64,000 nucleotides of DNA from Ferrimonas sp. YFM (GTDB lineage: Bacteria > Pseudomonadota > Gammaproteobacteria > Enterobacterales > Shewanellaceae). The DNA lies in assembly GCF_030296015.1 (NCBI RefSeq), contig NZ_AP027368.1, positions 4,512,839 to 4,576,838 on the forward strand, in the 5' to 3' direction. Every line of letters starts with the position of its first letter. The first letter of the stretch is position 1. Shown here piece after piece: positions 26,481-35,140 of this stretch. The notes under the pieces were generated by a model. It worked only from the letters and a program-made list of their open reading frames with translations, searched no databases and was not told the DNA's origin. A program made the position numbers and the translations under genes.

Positions 26481-27438
26481 ACTCCTGGCCGTTCTGATGT
26501 TGCTTTCAGCTTCGGTTCACGCCAACGATTTTGTCGACAACGGCTGGCTGGCACCGGAGAACCTCCCTGACTATCTGAACCAATTCCAGAAACAACAACA
26601 GCAGGCACGGCTGGAGCTTGATGGTCAGCGTTATCCTTTAGGGTTTCTGGATATGGAGGAGCAACGGGTCTACCTGAGCTTCGATCTGGGCGTTATCGTC
26701 GCCGAACTGGGTGAAGAGGCCGATGGCGAACGGGAGCTGGTGATCCTGCTGGGCAACCCGAACGACCTGGACGCCATAATGGAGGCGCCGGACAGAGTCC
26801 TGGTCGATGAACGCGCGCAGCTGACCACAGAGGGGGACAACTCCGTCTTCAGGAGCCTCCTCGAAGATGAGCAGAGCGGCGCACGCCAGCAGGCGCTGTT
26901 GGTGTTCAATGATTCTGTGTTTGAAGCGGGTAGCATCACCCTGAATGTGGTGGGACACCAAGCCATACTCAAAGGCGATCTGGGCACCAACGCCTACCTG
27001 CAACTGCGAACCCTGATACAGACTCACCCAGAGGTCACCGAGCTGGTGTTTCAGGATGTGCCCGGCTCCCTGTTCGACGGCATCAACCTGCACAGCGGCC
27101 GGCTGGTTCGCCAGGCAGGGCTCACCACGGTCATGCCCTCAGACGGCGAAGCCTACTCCGGTGGGGTGGATCTCTTCCTGGCGGGAGCCAAGCGGGTCTA
27201 TCAACCCGGTGGCAAGCTGGGGGTGCACTCCTGGTGCTGCGAAGAGGAAAAGGGCGCCGACGAACTGCCGAAGAGCCATCCGGCCCACGATGCCCAGTTG
27301 ACCTTCGTCCGGGAGATGCTGGGGCCTGAGCTGGGCCCCGAGTTCTACTTCTACACCCTGGAGGTGGCGCCCTTCGACGGCATTCACCTGATGAGCCACG
27401 ACGAGATTCGTCACTACCTCAAGCCTCAACCCTTCTAG
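26473..27438 (+). CDS. exported protein with a ClpP/crotonase-like domain
   Basis: GTG 26473 (AAGGAG upstream) gives a 321-residue precursor with signal peptide (MLRLLAVLMLLSASVHA). The C-terminal 150 residues follow the pattern of exported ClpP-class proteins (COG3904-like): FQDVPGSLFDGINLHSGRLVRQAGLTT, then GEAYSGGVDLFLAGAKRVY where the catalytic Ser would lie, and PGGKLGVHSW with a candidate His. The usual Ser-Ala-Cys is replaced by Tyr-Ser-Gly-Gly, so activity is uncertain. Cotranscribed with the RstAB-like pair, possibly as target or signal modifier. Confidence 0.75.
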   Translation: MLRLLAVLMLLSASVHANDFVDNGWLAPENLPDYLNQFQKQQQQARLELDGQRYPLGFLDMEEQRVYLSFDLGVIVAELGEEADGERELVILLGNPNDLDAIMEAPDRVLVDERAQLTTEGDNSVFRSLLEDEQSGARQQALLVFNDSVFEAGSITLNVVGHQAILKGDLGTNAYLQLRTLIQTHPEVTELVFQDVPGSLFDGINLHSGRLVRQAGLTTVMPSDGEAYSGGVDLFLAGAKRVYQPGGKLGVHSWCCEEEKGADELPKSHPAHDAQLTFVREMLGPELGPEFYFYTLEVAPFDGIHLMSHDEIRHYLKPQPF

Positions 27439-27517
27439 GGCGTGTTGACCTTTGCTGAGTATTTTTGCGCCAGCATCCAGCCACTAAGGCCTCGACGTGT
27501 CGACACTGTGCCCAAAA

Positions 27518-28804
27518 CTAGGGCGCCTGCTTCAATCCCAGGGAGAGCTTTGCCCCTCCCAGGGTTTTAGAACGGCCGACGGTCAACCGGGTATCCATCC
27601 ACTGGGCGATGCGGGCGACGATAGCCAGGCCCATGCCGTGGCCGGCGTTGCCCCGGCTCTGCCGCCCACGGACAAAGGGCTTGAGCACCTGCTCCGCCTC
27701 GCTGTCATCGATCCCCTCCCCGTCGTCCTCCACATGGAGCCACACCCGGTCGCCTTCCTGCCTAAGGGACAGCTCGACCCGGCTTTGGCCGAATCTCAAG
27801 GCATTGCTCACCAGATTGTTGACCTGCATCCCCAGATATTGGGGGTCCGCCCTCACCTGAGGCAGAGCCTCAGGGGTGTCGAGTACCAGAGTCATGTCAT
27901 CACTCTGCTGATGCTCCAGGGCACGGCCCACCAGTTCAGCCAGGTCCAGAGACTGCCAATTGGGGGTGATGTTGGCCTCATCCAGGCGGGCATACTGCAG
28001 CAGGATCGCCACCAGCTCCTCCATGGCATCCAGATCCCGGCGGAGCCGCTGCAGATAGCGCTGTCGCTGAGCTTCACTCTGCACCTCCTCTAGGGCCTCG
28101 ATGCCGAACCTCAACCTGGCGATGGGGGTTTTCAGATCGTGGGACACCGCCCGGCTCAGCAGCTTGTTGTCCTCAAGCAGTTGCTGAATCCGCTCCGCCA
28201 TATGGTTGAACTCGTTCTCGATGGGCCGAATGTAGGAGACCCTGCCCGAGCTTACCCGCTGCTCCAGCTGGCCCATGCCAAACGCCTGGGCCACCCGGCT
28301 GAGGTTGATCAGGCTGCGGATCAGCGGCGACACCCAGACCAGCAGTATCAACACCACCCCGGCGTAGAACATCACGGTAAAGAGCTGATTGATGCCGCTC
28401 TGCTGTTCGGGAAACTGAAGGCCTGTGCTGATGCTGAGCACCCTCTGTGTCAAAGGCAGATGGTAGTGGAGGGAGATCCCCTCCTCCGACTCCAGCACCA
28501 GGGGCTCACCGGCGAGAAAGCCCGGCCTCAGGCTGGGGGGCAGCACAAAGGCGCGCAGATCGGACAGGGCCAGCTGCTCCGGGTTATGCCGGTTCCAGCT
28601 GCGAATCAGCGGCTCGGACTCCTGCTCCTCGTCCAGGGTCCGCGCCAAAGACTCTCCCAGGCGCTGCACCGCCGCCAGCTGGGTGGCGGCATTGGGCTGA
28701 GTCTCTGCCTCAGAGTAGACCGAGGCCAGCTCACTGATGGACCAGCCGAGACCGGCGATGGCCACCAACACCACCAGCATCAGCGACAGGGCCAGACGCT
28801 TCAT
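27518..28804 (-). CDS. RstB-like sensor histidine kinase
   Basis: The 428-residue kinase has transmembrane helix 1 (LALSLMLVVLVAIAGLGW), a periplasmic domain of about 120 residues, helix 2 (FTVMFYAGVVLILLVWV), HAMP, HisKA (SRAVSHDLKTPIARLRFG) and HATPase (NLVSNALRFG, EDDGEGID, GHGMGLAIV). It is the last gene of the minus-strand mipA-DUF3019-rstA-rstB unit and converges on the first RstAB operon. In enterobacteria RstB responds with PhoP control; here the signal is unknown. Confidence 0.9.
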   Translation of the reverse strand: MKRLALSLMLVVLVAIAGLGWSISELASVYSEAETQPNAATQLAAVQRLGESLARTLDEEQESEPLIRSWNRHNPEQLALSDLRAFVLPPSLRPGFLAGEPLVLESEEGISLHYHLPLTQRVLSISTGLQFPEQQSGINQLFTVMFYAGVVLILLVWVSPLIRSLINLSRVAQAFGMGQLEQRVSSGRVSYIRPIENEFNHMAERIQQLLEDNKLLSRAVSHDLKTPIARLRFGIEALEEVQSEAQRQRYLQRLRRDLDAMEELVAILLQYARLDEANITPNWQSLDLAELVGRALEHQQSDDMTLVLDTPEALPQVRADPQYLGMQVNNLVSNALRFGQSRVELSLRQEGDRVWLHVEDDGEGIDDSEAEQVLKPFVRGRQSRGNAGHGMGLAIVARIAQWMDTRLTVGRSKTLGGAKLSLGLKQAP

Positions 28805-29496
28805 CAGCCCTCCTGCTCCTGACAGAACAGATACCCCTTACCCCGAACCGTCTTGATCACGTAGGGTTGAGGCGGCGCCTCCTGCAGTTTGCGTCTCAGC
28901 CTGGAAGCACGAATGTCGATGGAGCGATCCAGGCCGTCATACTCGATGCCACGAAGGGTCTGGGTCAGTTCCTCCCGGGTGACCACGGTGCCCGCCCGGT
29001 TGGCCAGCAGCCACAGCAGGTCAAACTCATTGTCGTTCAGCTCCACCTTCTGACCGGATACCGTCACCGACTTGGCTACCGCATCCATCTCCAGTTCGCC
29101 AAAATGAAGCTGCTCCTTGGGCGGCGCATCCGTGGTGCGGCGCAACAGCGCCTTGATTCGGGCCAGCAGCACCTTGGGCCGCACCGGCTTGGTCAGGTAA
29201 TCATCGGCCCCCACATCCAGGCCCAGGATCTCATCCCCCTCCTCGCTGCAGGCGGTCATAAACAGCACCGGCCCCCGATAGAAGGCTCGAGCCTCGCGAC
29301 ACACCTCGAAGCCGTCCTTGACCGGCATCATCACATCGAGCAGCACCAGGTCCGGGGTCTCCTCGGCGATCATGGTCAGGGCGTAATCGCCCTGGCTGGC
29401 CACCGACACGCTGTAACCGTGTTCAATCAGGTAGTCGCTGATCCACTCCGCCAGGGAGAGATCGTCCTCCACCACCAGGATATGCTTGTTGCTCAT
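28804..29496 (-). CDS. RstA-like OmpR-family response regulator
   Basis: The 230-residue protein has a receiver domain (VVEDDLSLAEW, phospho-Asp in LLDVMMPVKDG, YLTKPVRP) and a winged helix containing LRGIEYDGLDRSIDIRASRLRRKLQ, the RstA hallmark. Its ATG overlaps the stop of the DUF3019 gene and its end overlaps the kinase start, so the four genes are coupled. A sequence close to the E. coli RstA box lies at 30857-30870 in the divergent promoter region. Confidence 0.9.
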   Translation of the reverse strand: MSNKHILVVEDDLSLAEWISDYLIEHGYSVSVASQGDYALTMIAEETPDLVLLDVMMPVKDGFEVCREARAFYRGPVLFMTACSEEGDEILGLDVGADDYLTKPVRPKVLLARIKALLRRTTDAPPKEQLHFGELEMDAVAKSVTVSGQKVELNDNEFDLLWLLANRAGTVVTREELTQTLRGIEYDGLDRSIDIRASRLRRKLQEAPPQPYVIKTVRGKGYLFCQEQEG

Positions 29497-29885
29497 CAGA
29501 ACAGCCTCCAGCCTGAACGGCTCTGCCTTGGCGCCTTATAGACCCAGGTCACCTCCACCTTCACCTCGGCCAGGGGCACAGGTTCCCCCTCCCGGATCAG
29601 GCTGAATCGGGTGGTCTTGTCCCCTTCGAAACTGAACAGGTAGTTCTGGCGACTGCGCCCGGTCCAGCACAGCAACTGCTGTCTGTCCCGCGCCTGCATC
29701 AGACAAAAGCGACCGCTCTCCGGGGTCTGCCAGTTAAACTCCACGTCCTGGTAGCAGAGCTGGCCCTTGTGCAGTGCGATGCAGCGCTCAGGGGTGGCAG
29801 TGAACTGCACCGGGCTGTCCATGCCCAGGGCACTCAGGGGCATCAGCATCAGCGAACAACAGAGGGTACGAATGGTCATCATCAT
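29496..29885 (-). CDS. DUF3019 family exported protein
   Basis: A 129-residue or slightly shorter precursor; three ATGs in a row follow AGGAGGG, the third best spaced. It has a signal peptide, then about 100 residues with four Cys (ERCIAL, GQLCYQD, GRFCLMQ, LLCWTG), probably two disulfides, in an Ig-like beta pattern. DUF3019 proteins occur beside MipA/OmpV and RstAB genes in Shewanella relatives; function unknown. Confidence 0.8.
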   Translation of the reverse strand: MMMTIRTLCCSLMLMPLSALGMDSPVQFTATPERCIALHKGQLCYQDVEFNWQTPESGRFCLMQARDRQQLLCWTGRSRQNYLFSFEGDKTTRFSLIREGEPVPLAEVKVEVTWVYKAPRQSRSGWRLF

Positions 29886-29890
29886 CCCTC

Positions 29891-30748
29891 CTAAAACACG
29901 TAGCTGATGGACACGCTCGCCACGGAGCGGTGATCATCGGTGACGAAGGGACTGTCACTGATCTCTCCGGGGAGAGACCAGAAACGGTAGAAGCCGCGAA
30001 ACACCAGACTCTGGCTGATGGGGTAGGCCACCCCAAGCTCCACGCCAAAGGAGAGCGACGCATCAGGTTGGTACTCGGGAAACAGGTTGGTGGCCTCCTC
30101 CTTGCTCACCCCGTAGAGGTGGCGGTTGAGGGTAGCGGAGCTGTACTCCATGCTGCCCAGCATGTGGAAGTTCCAGTTCCTGACCTGCCAGGACTTGCCC
30201 AGGCGTACCGAGCCATACATCCCCTGATCGTCGTAATAGTCGTGGACCAGCCTCATCTGCAGCACGTACTGATTGTCCCAGTAACGGGTGGCCCGCAGAC
30301 CGGCGCCGATGTAGAGGGAGTCCTCTTCCGAGAGCAGGTAGTAGTTGCGCTCCATCTCATTGAGCTGGGACGGGTCGACCCCGTCGATACGACTGACGGA
30401 GCCCAGCAGGTTGGCCGCCAGCAGATCCAACGACCAGTTTTCCGAGTTCCAGAAATTGAACCCCAGGTTGATGCCATCCTGGGACTGGTGAATCATCTCG
30501 GCGAACAGGCCGCCATACTGATAAACGCCGCTGATCAGCAGCGATGGCTGCAAGCTGTTCTCATCCTCGTAACGAAGGTCTCCGCTGGAGCCCAGGTAAC
30601 TGACCGCCGCCCCTATTTCAAAGTAGCCACCGTCACCACTGTGAGCAGCACCACCACTGACACTTTCAGCGATGTCTCCCGCCTGGGCGCCCCAGGAGAG
30701 CGCCAGCAAGCCGGCGGCGGTCCCCCGCAATGCTCTGTTCAGGTCCAT
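29891..30748 (-). CDS. MipA/OmpV family outer-membrane protein
   Basis: The 285-residue precursor has a signal peptide (LLALSWGAQA), alternating beta-strands and a terminal aromatic residue (SISYVF), as in outer-membrane barrels. The family includes MltA-interacting protein and OmpV. First gene of the four-gene minus-strand unit with DUF3019 and RstAB. GGAAG precedes its ATG. Confidence 0.85.
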   Translation of the reverse strand: MDLNRALRGTAAGLLALSWGAQAGDIAESVSGGAAHSGDGGYFEIGAAVSYLGSSGDLRYEDENSLQPSLLISGVYQYGGLFAEMIHQSQDGINLGFNFWNSENWSLDLLAANLLGSVSRIDGVDPSQLNEMERNYYLLSEEDSLYIGAGLRATRYWDNQYVLQMRLVHDYYDDQGMYGSVRLGKSWQVRNWNFHMLGSMEYSSATLNRHLYGVSKEEATNLFPEYQPDASLSFGVELGVAYPISQSLVFRGFYRFWSLPGEISDSPFVTDDHRSVASVSISYVF

Positions 30749-30856
30749 ATCTTCCTGCCGGTTTCTCTGATTGTTATGCCCCGGCCATCAGGGCCGGTGG
30801 AACCGATTCGATAACGACTATTCTACCCGCAAATCCGTGTCATCCCCATGCCAGGA

Positions 30857-30870
30857 TACATTCGGATACA
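30857..30870 (+). promoter_or_regulatory. RstA-box-like direct repeat
   Basis: TACATTCGGATACA has two TACA elements ten bases apart and differs from the E. coli RstA box as I recall it (TACATNTNGTTACA) at two defined positions. It lies between the two divergent MipA-type genes, 64 bases before ATG 30934. Confidence 0.5.
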
Positions 30871-30933
30871 GAGTCTTATTCCGCTGGTGGATAGAGTGAT
30901 CCCATCAAACAGACAAACACCAGAGGGAACATC

Positions 30934-31707
30934 ATGAAACAGATTGCACTGCTCATCACCGCCGCCCTGATCTCCGGCCAGGCCCTGGCTGACGGCAACA
31001 CCTACATCCGCAACGGTAACATCTACAGCCATGAAGGCAGCTTCTTCGCCGGCGCCGGCGTCGCCACCGGCAGCAAGTTCTACAAAGGCCAGGATCATCA
31101 GAGTGGCATCTACCTCAATGGTGGCTACCACGGTGAGGATTTCAACGCCGATCTGGGCGGCATCAACTACCGCTTCTACGGCGACAATGATAGCCAACTG
31201 AACTTCAGCGTGTTTGCCGTGGCCACACCGGGCTTCGACTCCGGGGACGCCGACATTTTAAAAGGGATGGAGGACAGGGACTGGGGTGCGGAGCTGGGGC
31301 TCAACGCCGATGTCCACTTCGCCCAGGGCACCCTGTCCACCAAGTTCCAGCACGACGTCACCGGCACCCACAAGGGGTATCAGGCCGATCTCACCTACTT
31401 CCATCCTTTGGCGCTGGGCTTCGGCGACTTGGTGCCCTTTGCCGGCGTGCACTACGCCAGTAAGGACTACGTCGACTATTACGCCGGGGTAAAAGCCTCT
31501 GAGGCAACACCCGCACGCCGTGCCTATAAGGCCGACGACGAATTCAGCTACCACGCCGGTTACCAGCTGGTGGTGCCCGTCAGCAAACACCTGGACATCG
31601 TCCACGGCGCCGCCTACACCCGCCTGGGCAATGAGTTTGGCGACTCCCCTCTGGTGGACAGCAAGAACCAGTGGGTGACCACCCTGGGCATGACCTACAC
31701 CTTCTAA
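30934..31707 (+). CDS. second MipA/OmpV family outer-membrane protein
   Basis: The 257-residue precursor has a clear signal peptide (MKQIALLITAALISGQALA), a barrel pattern and C-terminal Phe (TLGMTYTF). The core DLVPFAGVHYASKDYVDYYAGV matches the MipA/OmpV signature. Divergent to the first MipA-type gene, with a shared 185-bp regulatory region; probably also under RstA-like control. Followed after 16 bases by a small lipoprotein gene. Confidence 0.87.
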   Translation: MKQIALLITAALISGQALADGNTYIRNGNIYSHEGSFFAGAGVATGSKFYKGQDHQSGIYLNGGYHGEDFNADLGGINYRFYGDNDSQLNFSVFAVATPGFDSGDADILKGMEDRDWGAELGLNADVHFAQGTLSTKFQHDVTGTHKGYQADLTYFHPLALGFGDLVPFAGVHYASKDYVDYYAGVKASEATPARRAYKADDEFSYHAGYQLVVPVSKHLDIVHGAAYTRLGNEFGDSPLVDSKNQWVTTLGMTYTF

Positions 31708-31723
31708 CCCTGAGGAGAGAACC

Positions 31724-32182
31724 ATGAGACGCCTGATGCAACTGATGGGCTGCCTGAGCCTGGCCCTGCTGGTGAGCGCCTGCGCCACCTCCTACGACAC
31801 CGAGAAGTCCTTCTGGACCTTCGGCGAAGGGTTCGACACTGTGCAAATAGCCCCGGACAGCTGGCAGATCAGCTTCGTGGGCAACAACGCCACCGACCGG
31901 GCACTGGCGCGCAAATACGTGCTCTACAAGTCTGCCGAGTTGTGCCGCAGTGCGGGCTACCCCTACTTTATGTTCACCAGTGAGCGGGTGGACCGGGACT
32001 CCGTCGGCCAGTTCGGCGTAGGCACCGACATCGATAAGGATTTCCTCATCGGCAGCAGCAGTATCGAGAAGCAGACCTCGCTGATTGTGGAGGTGACCGG
32101 CCTCAAAGAGCAGGCAGAACAGGGCGACTCTCGGGTCTACTCCACCGATTACATCCTCGGTCACATCAAGATCGACGACTGA
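31724..32182 (+). CDS. small lipoprotein, CC0125/CC1285-like family
   Basis: A 152-residue lipoprotein with lipobox LVSAC at about residue 20. The mature part has SWQISFVGNNATDRALARKYVLYKSAELCRSAGYPYF, as in the CC0125/CC1285 family of unknown function. It is preceded by TGAGGAGAGAACC and probably cotranscribed with the MipA-like gene. Confidence 0.75.
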   Translation: MRRLMQLMGCLSLALLVSACATSYDTEKSFWTFGEGFDTVQIAPDSWQISFVGNNATDRALARKYVLYKSAELCRSAGYPYFMFTSERVDRDSVGQFGVGTDIDKDFLIGSSSIEKQTSLIVEVTGLKEQAEQGDSRVYSTDYILGHIKIDD

Positions 32183-32366
32183 CCCCTCTGATCTCAGGCC
32201 ACCTTCCGGTGGCCTGTGTCATTCAGCGGCCCCGTATTTTCAACAAACTGCATAAACTGTTTAGCAAAGGCGGCGGATTATCTTCCAATAAGCGAAAAAC
32301 TACACTGTCTCCCATACTGTAGAGCCAGCTCTTTCTCTGGCCGCATCACTCATCTGGGAGCCCAAA

Positions 32367-33170
32367 ATGCACAAGACCATTCTGATCACCGGCGCCACCG
32401 ACGGCATCGGCCTGGAAACCGCCAAGCAACTGGCTTCCCGGGGCCACCACCTGTTGATTCACGGTCGCAGCGACGCCAAATTGCAGGCGGTGGCCTCCCA
32501 ACTGACCGACTTGCCCGGTGCCGGCAAGATTGAGCTGTATCAGGCCGACCTCTCCCACCTGGACCAGGTCGAGGCTCTGGCACAGCAGATCGGCGAGCGT
32601 TACGACCACCTGGATGCACTCATCAATAACGCCGGCGTCTATAAGCTGCCCCAGCCACAAGGCGACAACGGCATCGACCTGCGCTTTATGGTCAACACCA
32701 TCGCCCCCTATCTGCTGACCAAGAAGCTGCTGCCGCTGCTGGACAGCCACAGCCGGGTGGTGAACCTCTCCTCCGCCGCTCAGGCGCCGGTGGATCTCGG
32801 CGCACTCACCGGCAGCAGCCGCCTGTCCGACGGGGTTGCCTATGCCCAGAGTAAGCTTGCCCTGACCATGTGGAACCGTCACCTGGCGGAGCAACTGGGT
32901 GAACAGGGACCGGTGCTGATTGCGGTCAATCCGGCCTCCATGCTGGGCAGCAAGATGGTCAAACAGGCCTATGGCGTCAGTGGCGGCGATCTGAGCATAG
33001 GTGCCGACATCCTGTGTCGTGCCGCCCTCTCCGACGAGTTTGCCCAGGCATCCGGGCGCTATTTTGACAACGACAGCGGCCGGTTCGCCGACCCTCATCC
33101 CCACGCCCTCGACGGCGCCAAGAATGCCGCGGTCGTAGAGGCGATGGAGCAGCTGTTGAGTCAGCGCTGA
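32367..33170 (+). CDS. short-chain dehydrogenase/reductase
   Basis: The 267-residue SDR has the cofactor loop TGATDGIG, the NNAG motif and the catalytic Ser...YAQSK. The Arg after the second strand (HGRSD) suggests NADP(H). It resembles the retinol dehydrogenase/WW-domain oxidoreductase-like subset. Substrate unknown; monocistronic in appearance. Confidence 0.85.
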   Translation: MHKTILITGATDGIGLETAKQLASRGHHLLIHGRSDAKLQAVASQLTDLPGAGKIELYQADLSHLDQVEALAQQIGERYDHLDALINNAGVYKLPQPQGDNGIDLRFMVNTIAPYLLTKKLLPLLDSHSRVVNLSSAAQAPVDLGALTGSSRLSDGVAYAQSKLALTMWNRHLAEQLGEQGPVLIAVNPASMLGSKMVKQAYGVSGGDLSIGADILCRAALSDEFAQASGRYFDNDSGRFADPHPHALDGAKNAAVVEAMEQLLSQR

Positions 33171-33259
33171 CCCCTGGTGTCATCATCGGCAGCGGTCTCC
33201 TCCGCTGCCCCCGTTTCTCTTTGAGTCTGCCATCCCCCCTGGAATGGCTGAGGATCCCT

Positions 33260-34135
33260 ATGCATTATCAAGGCAAGGTTTACCGCCCCTGGCCCGAGGC
33301 GGAAAGCGTGCTGATTCAAACCACCCTGGGCTGCAGCAACAACCAATGCACCTTCTGCAACATGTTCAGCGACAAGAGATTCAAGGTTCGCGAGCTTGAG
33401 GAGATATTCCGGGACATTGAGCAGGCCCGGCGCCTCTACCCCAAGGTGGAGTCCATCTTCCTGATCGACGGCAACGTCATTGCCGCCAGAACCGAGTTTT
33501 TGTTGAAGATCTTCGACAAGATCACCGCCACTTTCCCGGAGATCAAGAATATTGCCCTCTACGCCGGTTACAACGACCTGAGGCGCAAGACCCCGGCCCA
33601 GTTGAAACAGCTGACTCAGGCGGGACTGACCATGGCCTACGCCGGACTGGAGTCCGGGGACCCCGAGGTATTGAAGTGGACCCAAAAGGGGATGACCCAG
33701 GAGCAGGTAATGGAGGGTGCCGCTCTGGCCAAAGACGCCGGCCTGAAGATGCTGGCCTCCTTCATCTTCGGCCTGGGTGGTCGCCACCGCTCCGAGGAGC
33801 ACATCCAGGCCACCACGGATCTGGTGAACCAGATTGAGCCGGAGGAGATCGCCCCCATGGCCCTGGCCATCCAGCCCGGCACCGAGCTGGAGCGCCAGGT
33901 GCTTTCGGGCGAGTTCATGATGCCCTCCCCTCTCCAGGTGTTGGAGGAGGAGCGCTATCTGCTGCAGAACCTGAACGATTTCGACTGCTACTACTGGGGC
34001 GATCACGGCAACAACCTCTCCCGCATGAAGGGGATGCTGCCAAGCGCCCGCCAGCCCTTCCTGGACAGGATCAATCAGCACATCGCCCACAACCCGGTCA
34101 CTCGTCAGGAGGTGATTCAGACCTTCGCCTGGTAA
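33260..34135 (+). CDS. radical SAM protein with CX4CX2C motif
   Basis: The 291-residue protein has a TIM-barrel pattern. The cluster motif is GCSNNQCTFC, a CX4CX2C form with one extra residue compared with classical CX3CX2C. Downstream is FLIDGN and a GLESGDPEVL block typical of HemN/Elp3-like enzymes. ATG 33260 (GAGGA upstream) is chosen over an in-frame TTG at 33221. The reaction is unknown. Confidence 0.85.
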   Translation: MHYQGKVYRPWPEAESVLIQTTLGCSNNQCTFCNMFSDKRFKVRELEEIFRDIEQARRLYPKVESIFLIDGNVIAARTEFLLKIFDKITATFPEIKNIALYAGYNDLRRKTPAQLKQLTQAGLTMAYAGLESGDPEVLKWTQKGMTQEQVMEGAALAKDAGLKMLASFIFGLGGRHRSEEHIQATTDLVNQIEPEEIAPMALAIQPGTELERQVLSGEFMMPSPLQVLEEERYLLQNLNDFDCYYWGDHGNNLSRMKGMLPSARQPFLDRINQHIAHNPVTRQEVIQTFAW

Positions 34136-34260
34136 TGCCCAAGGGCCGCTACGGTGGCCCTGAATCTCCCTGCCTCTTCAATCCCCAAACCGCAGCCTGG
34201 GACACGTCCTGATATGACGCTGCGGTTACGCTCTTCTCAAACCCCAATCGAGCCATCGCC

Positions 34261-34488
34261 ATGCAGGCACTCATCTTCGTCAATCTGCTGTTTGCCCTGG
34301 CCCTGGGCGCCTTCCTGCTGCTGCCGGTGACGTCCAACTGGGCCTGGCTGGGGCTGATTGTCAGCTGGTGTGTTGCCGAAGGCTGGCTGGCGAAAGACGC
34401 CAACCTGAAGTGGTGGCACTTTGGCTTGTTGTTTTTGGTACTGGGCGCACTGGAGCTGTTTCTGGTGCTGCATTTTGGAGGCCAGTGA
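34261..34488 (+). CDS. small membrane protein (75 residues)
   Basis: Nearly all hydrophobic, two to three helices (LIFVNLLFALALGAFLLLPV, WAWLGLIVSWCVAEGWLA, HFGLLFLVLGALELFLVLHF). It ends on a TGATG overlap with the next small gene, supporting both as real. Family unknown. Confidence 0.6.
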   Translation: MQALIFVNLLFALALGAFLLLPVTSNWAWLGLIVSWCVAEGWLAKDANLKWWHFGLLFLVLGALELFLVLHFGGQ

Positions 34489-34667
34489 TGTTCTGGAAAA
34501 TCGTCGGCACACTGTTGCTGCTGTGGGCAGGCTGGGATCTGACCCAAGGGTACACCTACCTGTTTGACCGGGTCTATCGGGAGGCCGATCCCCTGCTCTA
34601 CTGGAGCGCCCTCGCCGCCTGGACCACTTTGGGATTCAGTTGCTTCTTCAGTTGGCACAACCATTGA
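34488..34667 (+). CDS. small membrane protein (59 residues)
   Basis: ATG 34488 overlaps the preceding stop, with GGAG ten bases upstream. The product (MFWKIVGTLLLLWAGWDLTQ...) has two hydrophobic helices and a WHNH end. No recognised family; paired with the previous gene and upstream of the DUF2141 gene. Confidence 0.55.
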   Translation: MFWKIVGTLLLLWAGWDLTQGYTYLFDRVYREADPLLYWSALAAWTTLGFSCFFSWHNH

Positions 34668-34696
34668 TCTTGACTCATTGAGGAGGGAGACTCTCC

Positions 34697-35131
34697 ATGA
34701 CCAAACAAACTCTGGGACTGACACTGTCCGCCCTGTTGCTTTCCCTGCCGGCCAAGTCGGCGGACTTGACCATCTCCGTTAACGAGCTTCGAAATCAACA
34801 GGGCAGTCTGTTGCTGGCACTGTTCGACAACCCGAAAGCCTACGACAACCTGGATGAGAAGGGCGCCGTTGCCAGCCTGGCGCTCAGACCCATGATAGGC
34901 GGCAATACAGTGACCCTGAGGGATCTGCCACCAGGGCAGTATGTGATTACCGCCCTGCACGATGAAAACCGCAACGAGCAGTTGGACACCAACAAGCGTG
35001 GGTTCCCCATCGAGGGTTATGGCTACTCACGCAATGCCGGCGCCCTGGAGACGCCCAAGTTTTCTGAGGCAGCGTTCTCCCTGACACCGGGCAACGCAAC
35101 TGAGTCCATTAAACTCATCTACATCAAATAG
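34697..35131 (+). CDS. DUF2141 family exported protein
   Basis: A 144-residue precursor with a signal peptide (LTLSALLLSLPAKSA) and the DUF2141 pattern: ADLTISVNELRNQQGSLLLALFD, LPPGQYVITALHDENRNEQLDTN, GFPIEGYGYSRNAG. The HDENRN...LDTN region looks like a calcium-loop. AGGAGG lies upstream. Nine bases separate it from the hydroxylase gene, so they are cotranscribed, a pairing also seen near carotenoid and lipid genes. Confidence 0.85.
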   Translation: MTKQTLGLTLSALLLSLPAKSADLTISVNELRNQQGSLLLALFDNPKAYDNLDEKGAVASLALRPMIGGNTVTLRDLPPGQYVITALHDENRNEQLDTNKRGFPIEGYGYSRNAGALETPKFSEAAFSLTPGNATESIKLIYIK

Positions 35132-35140
35132 GAACACGTC

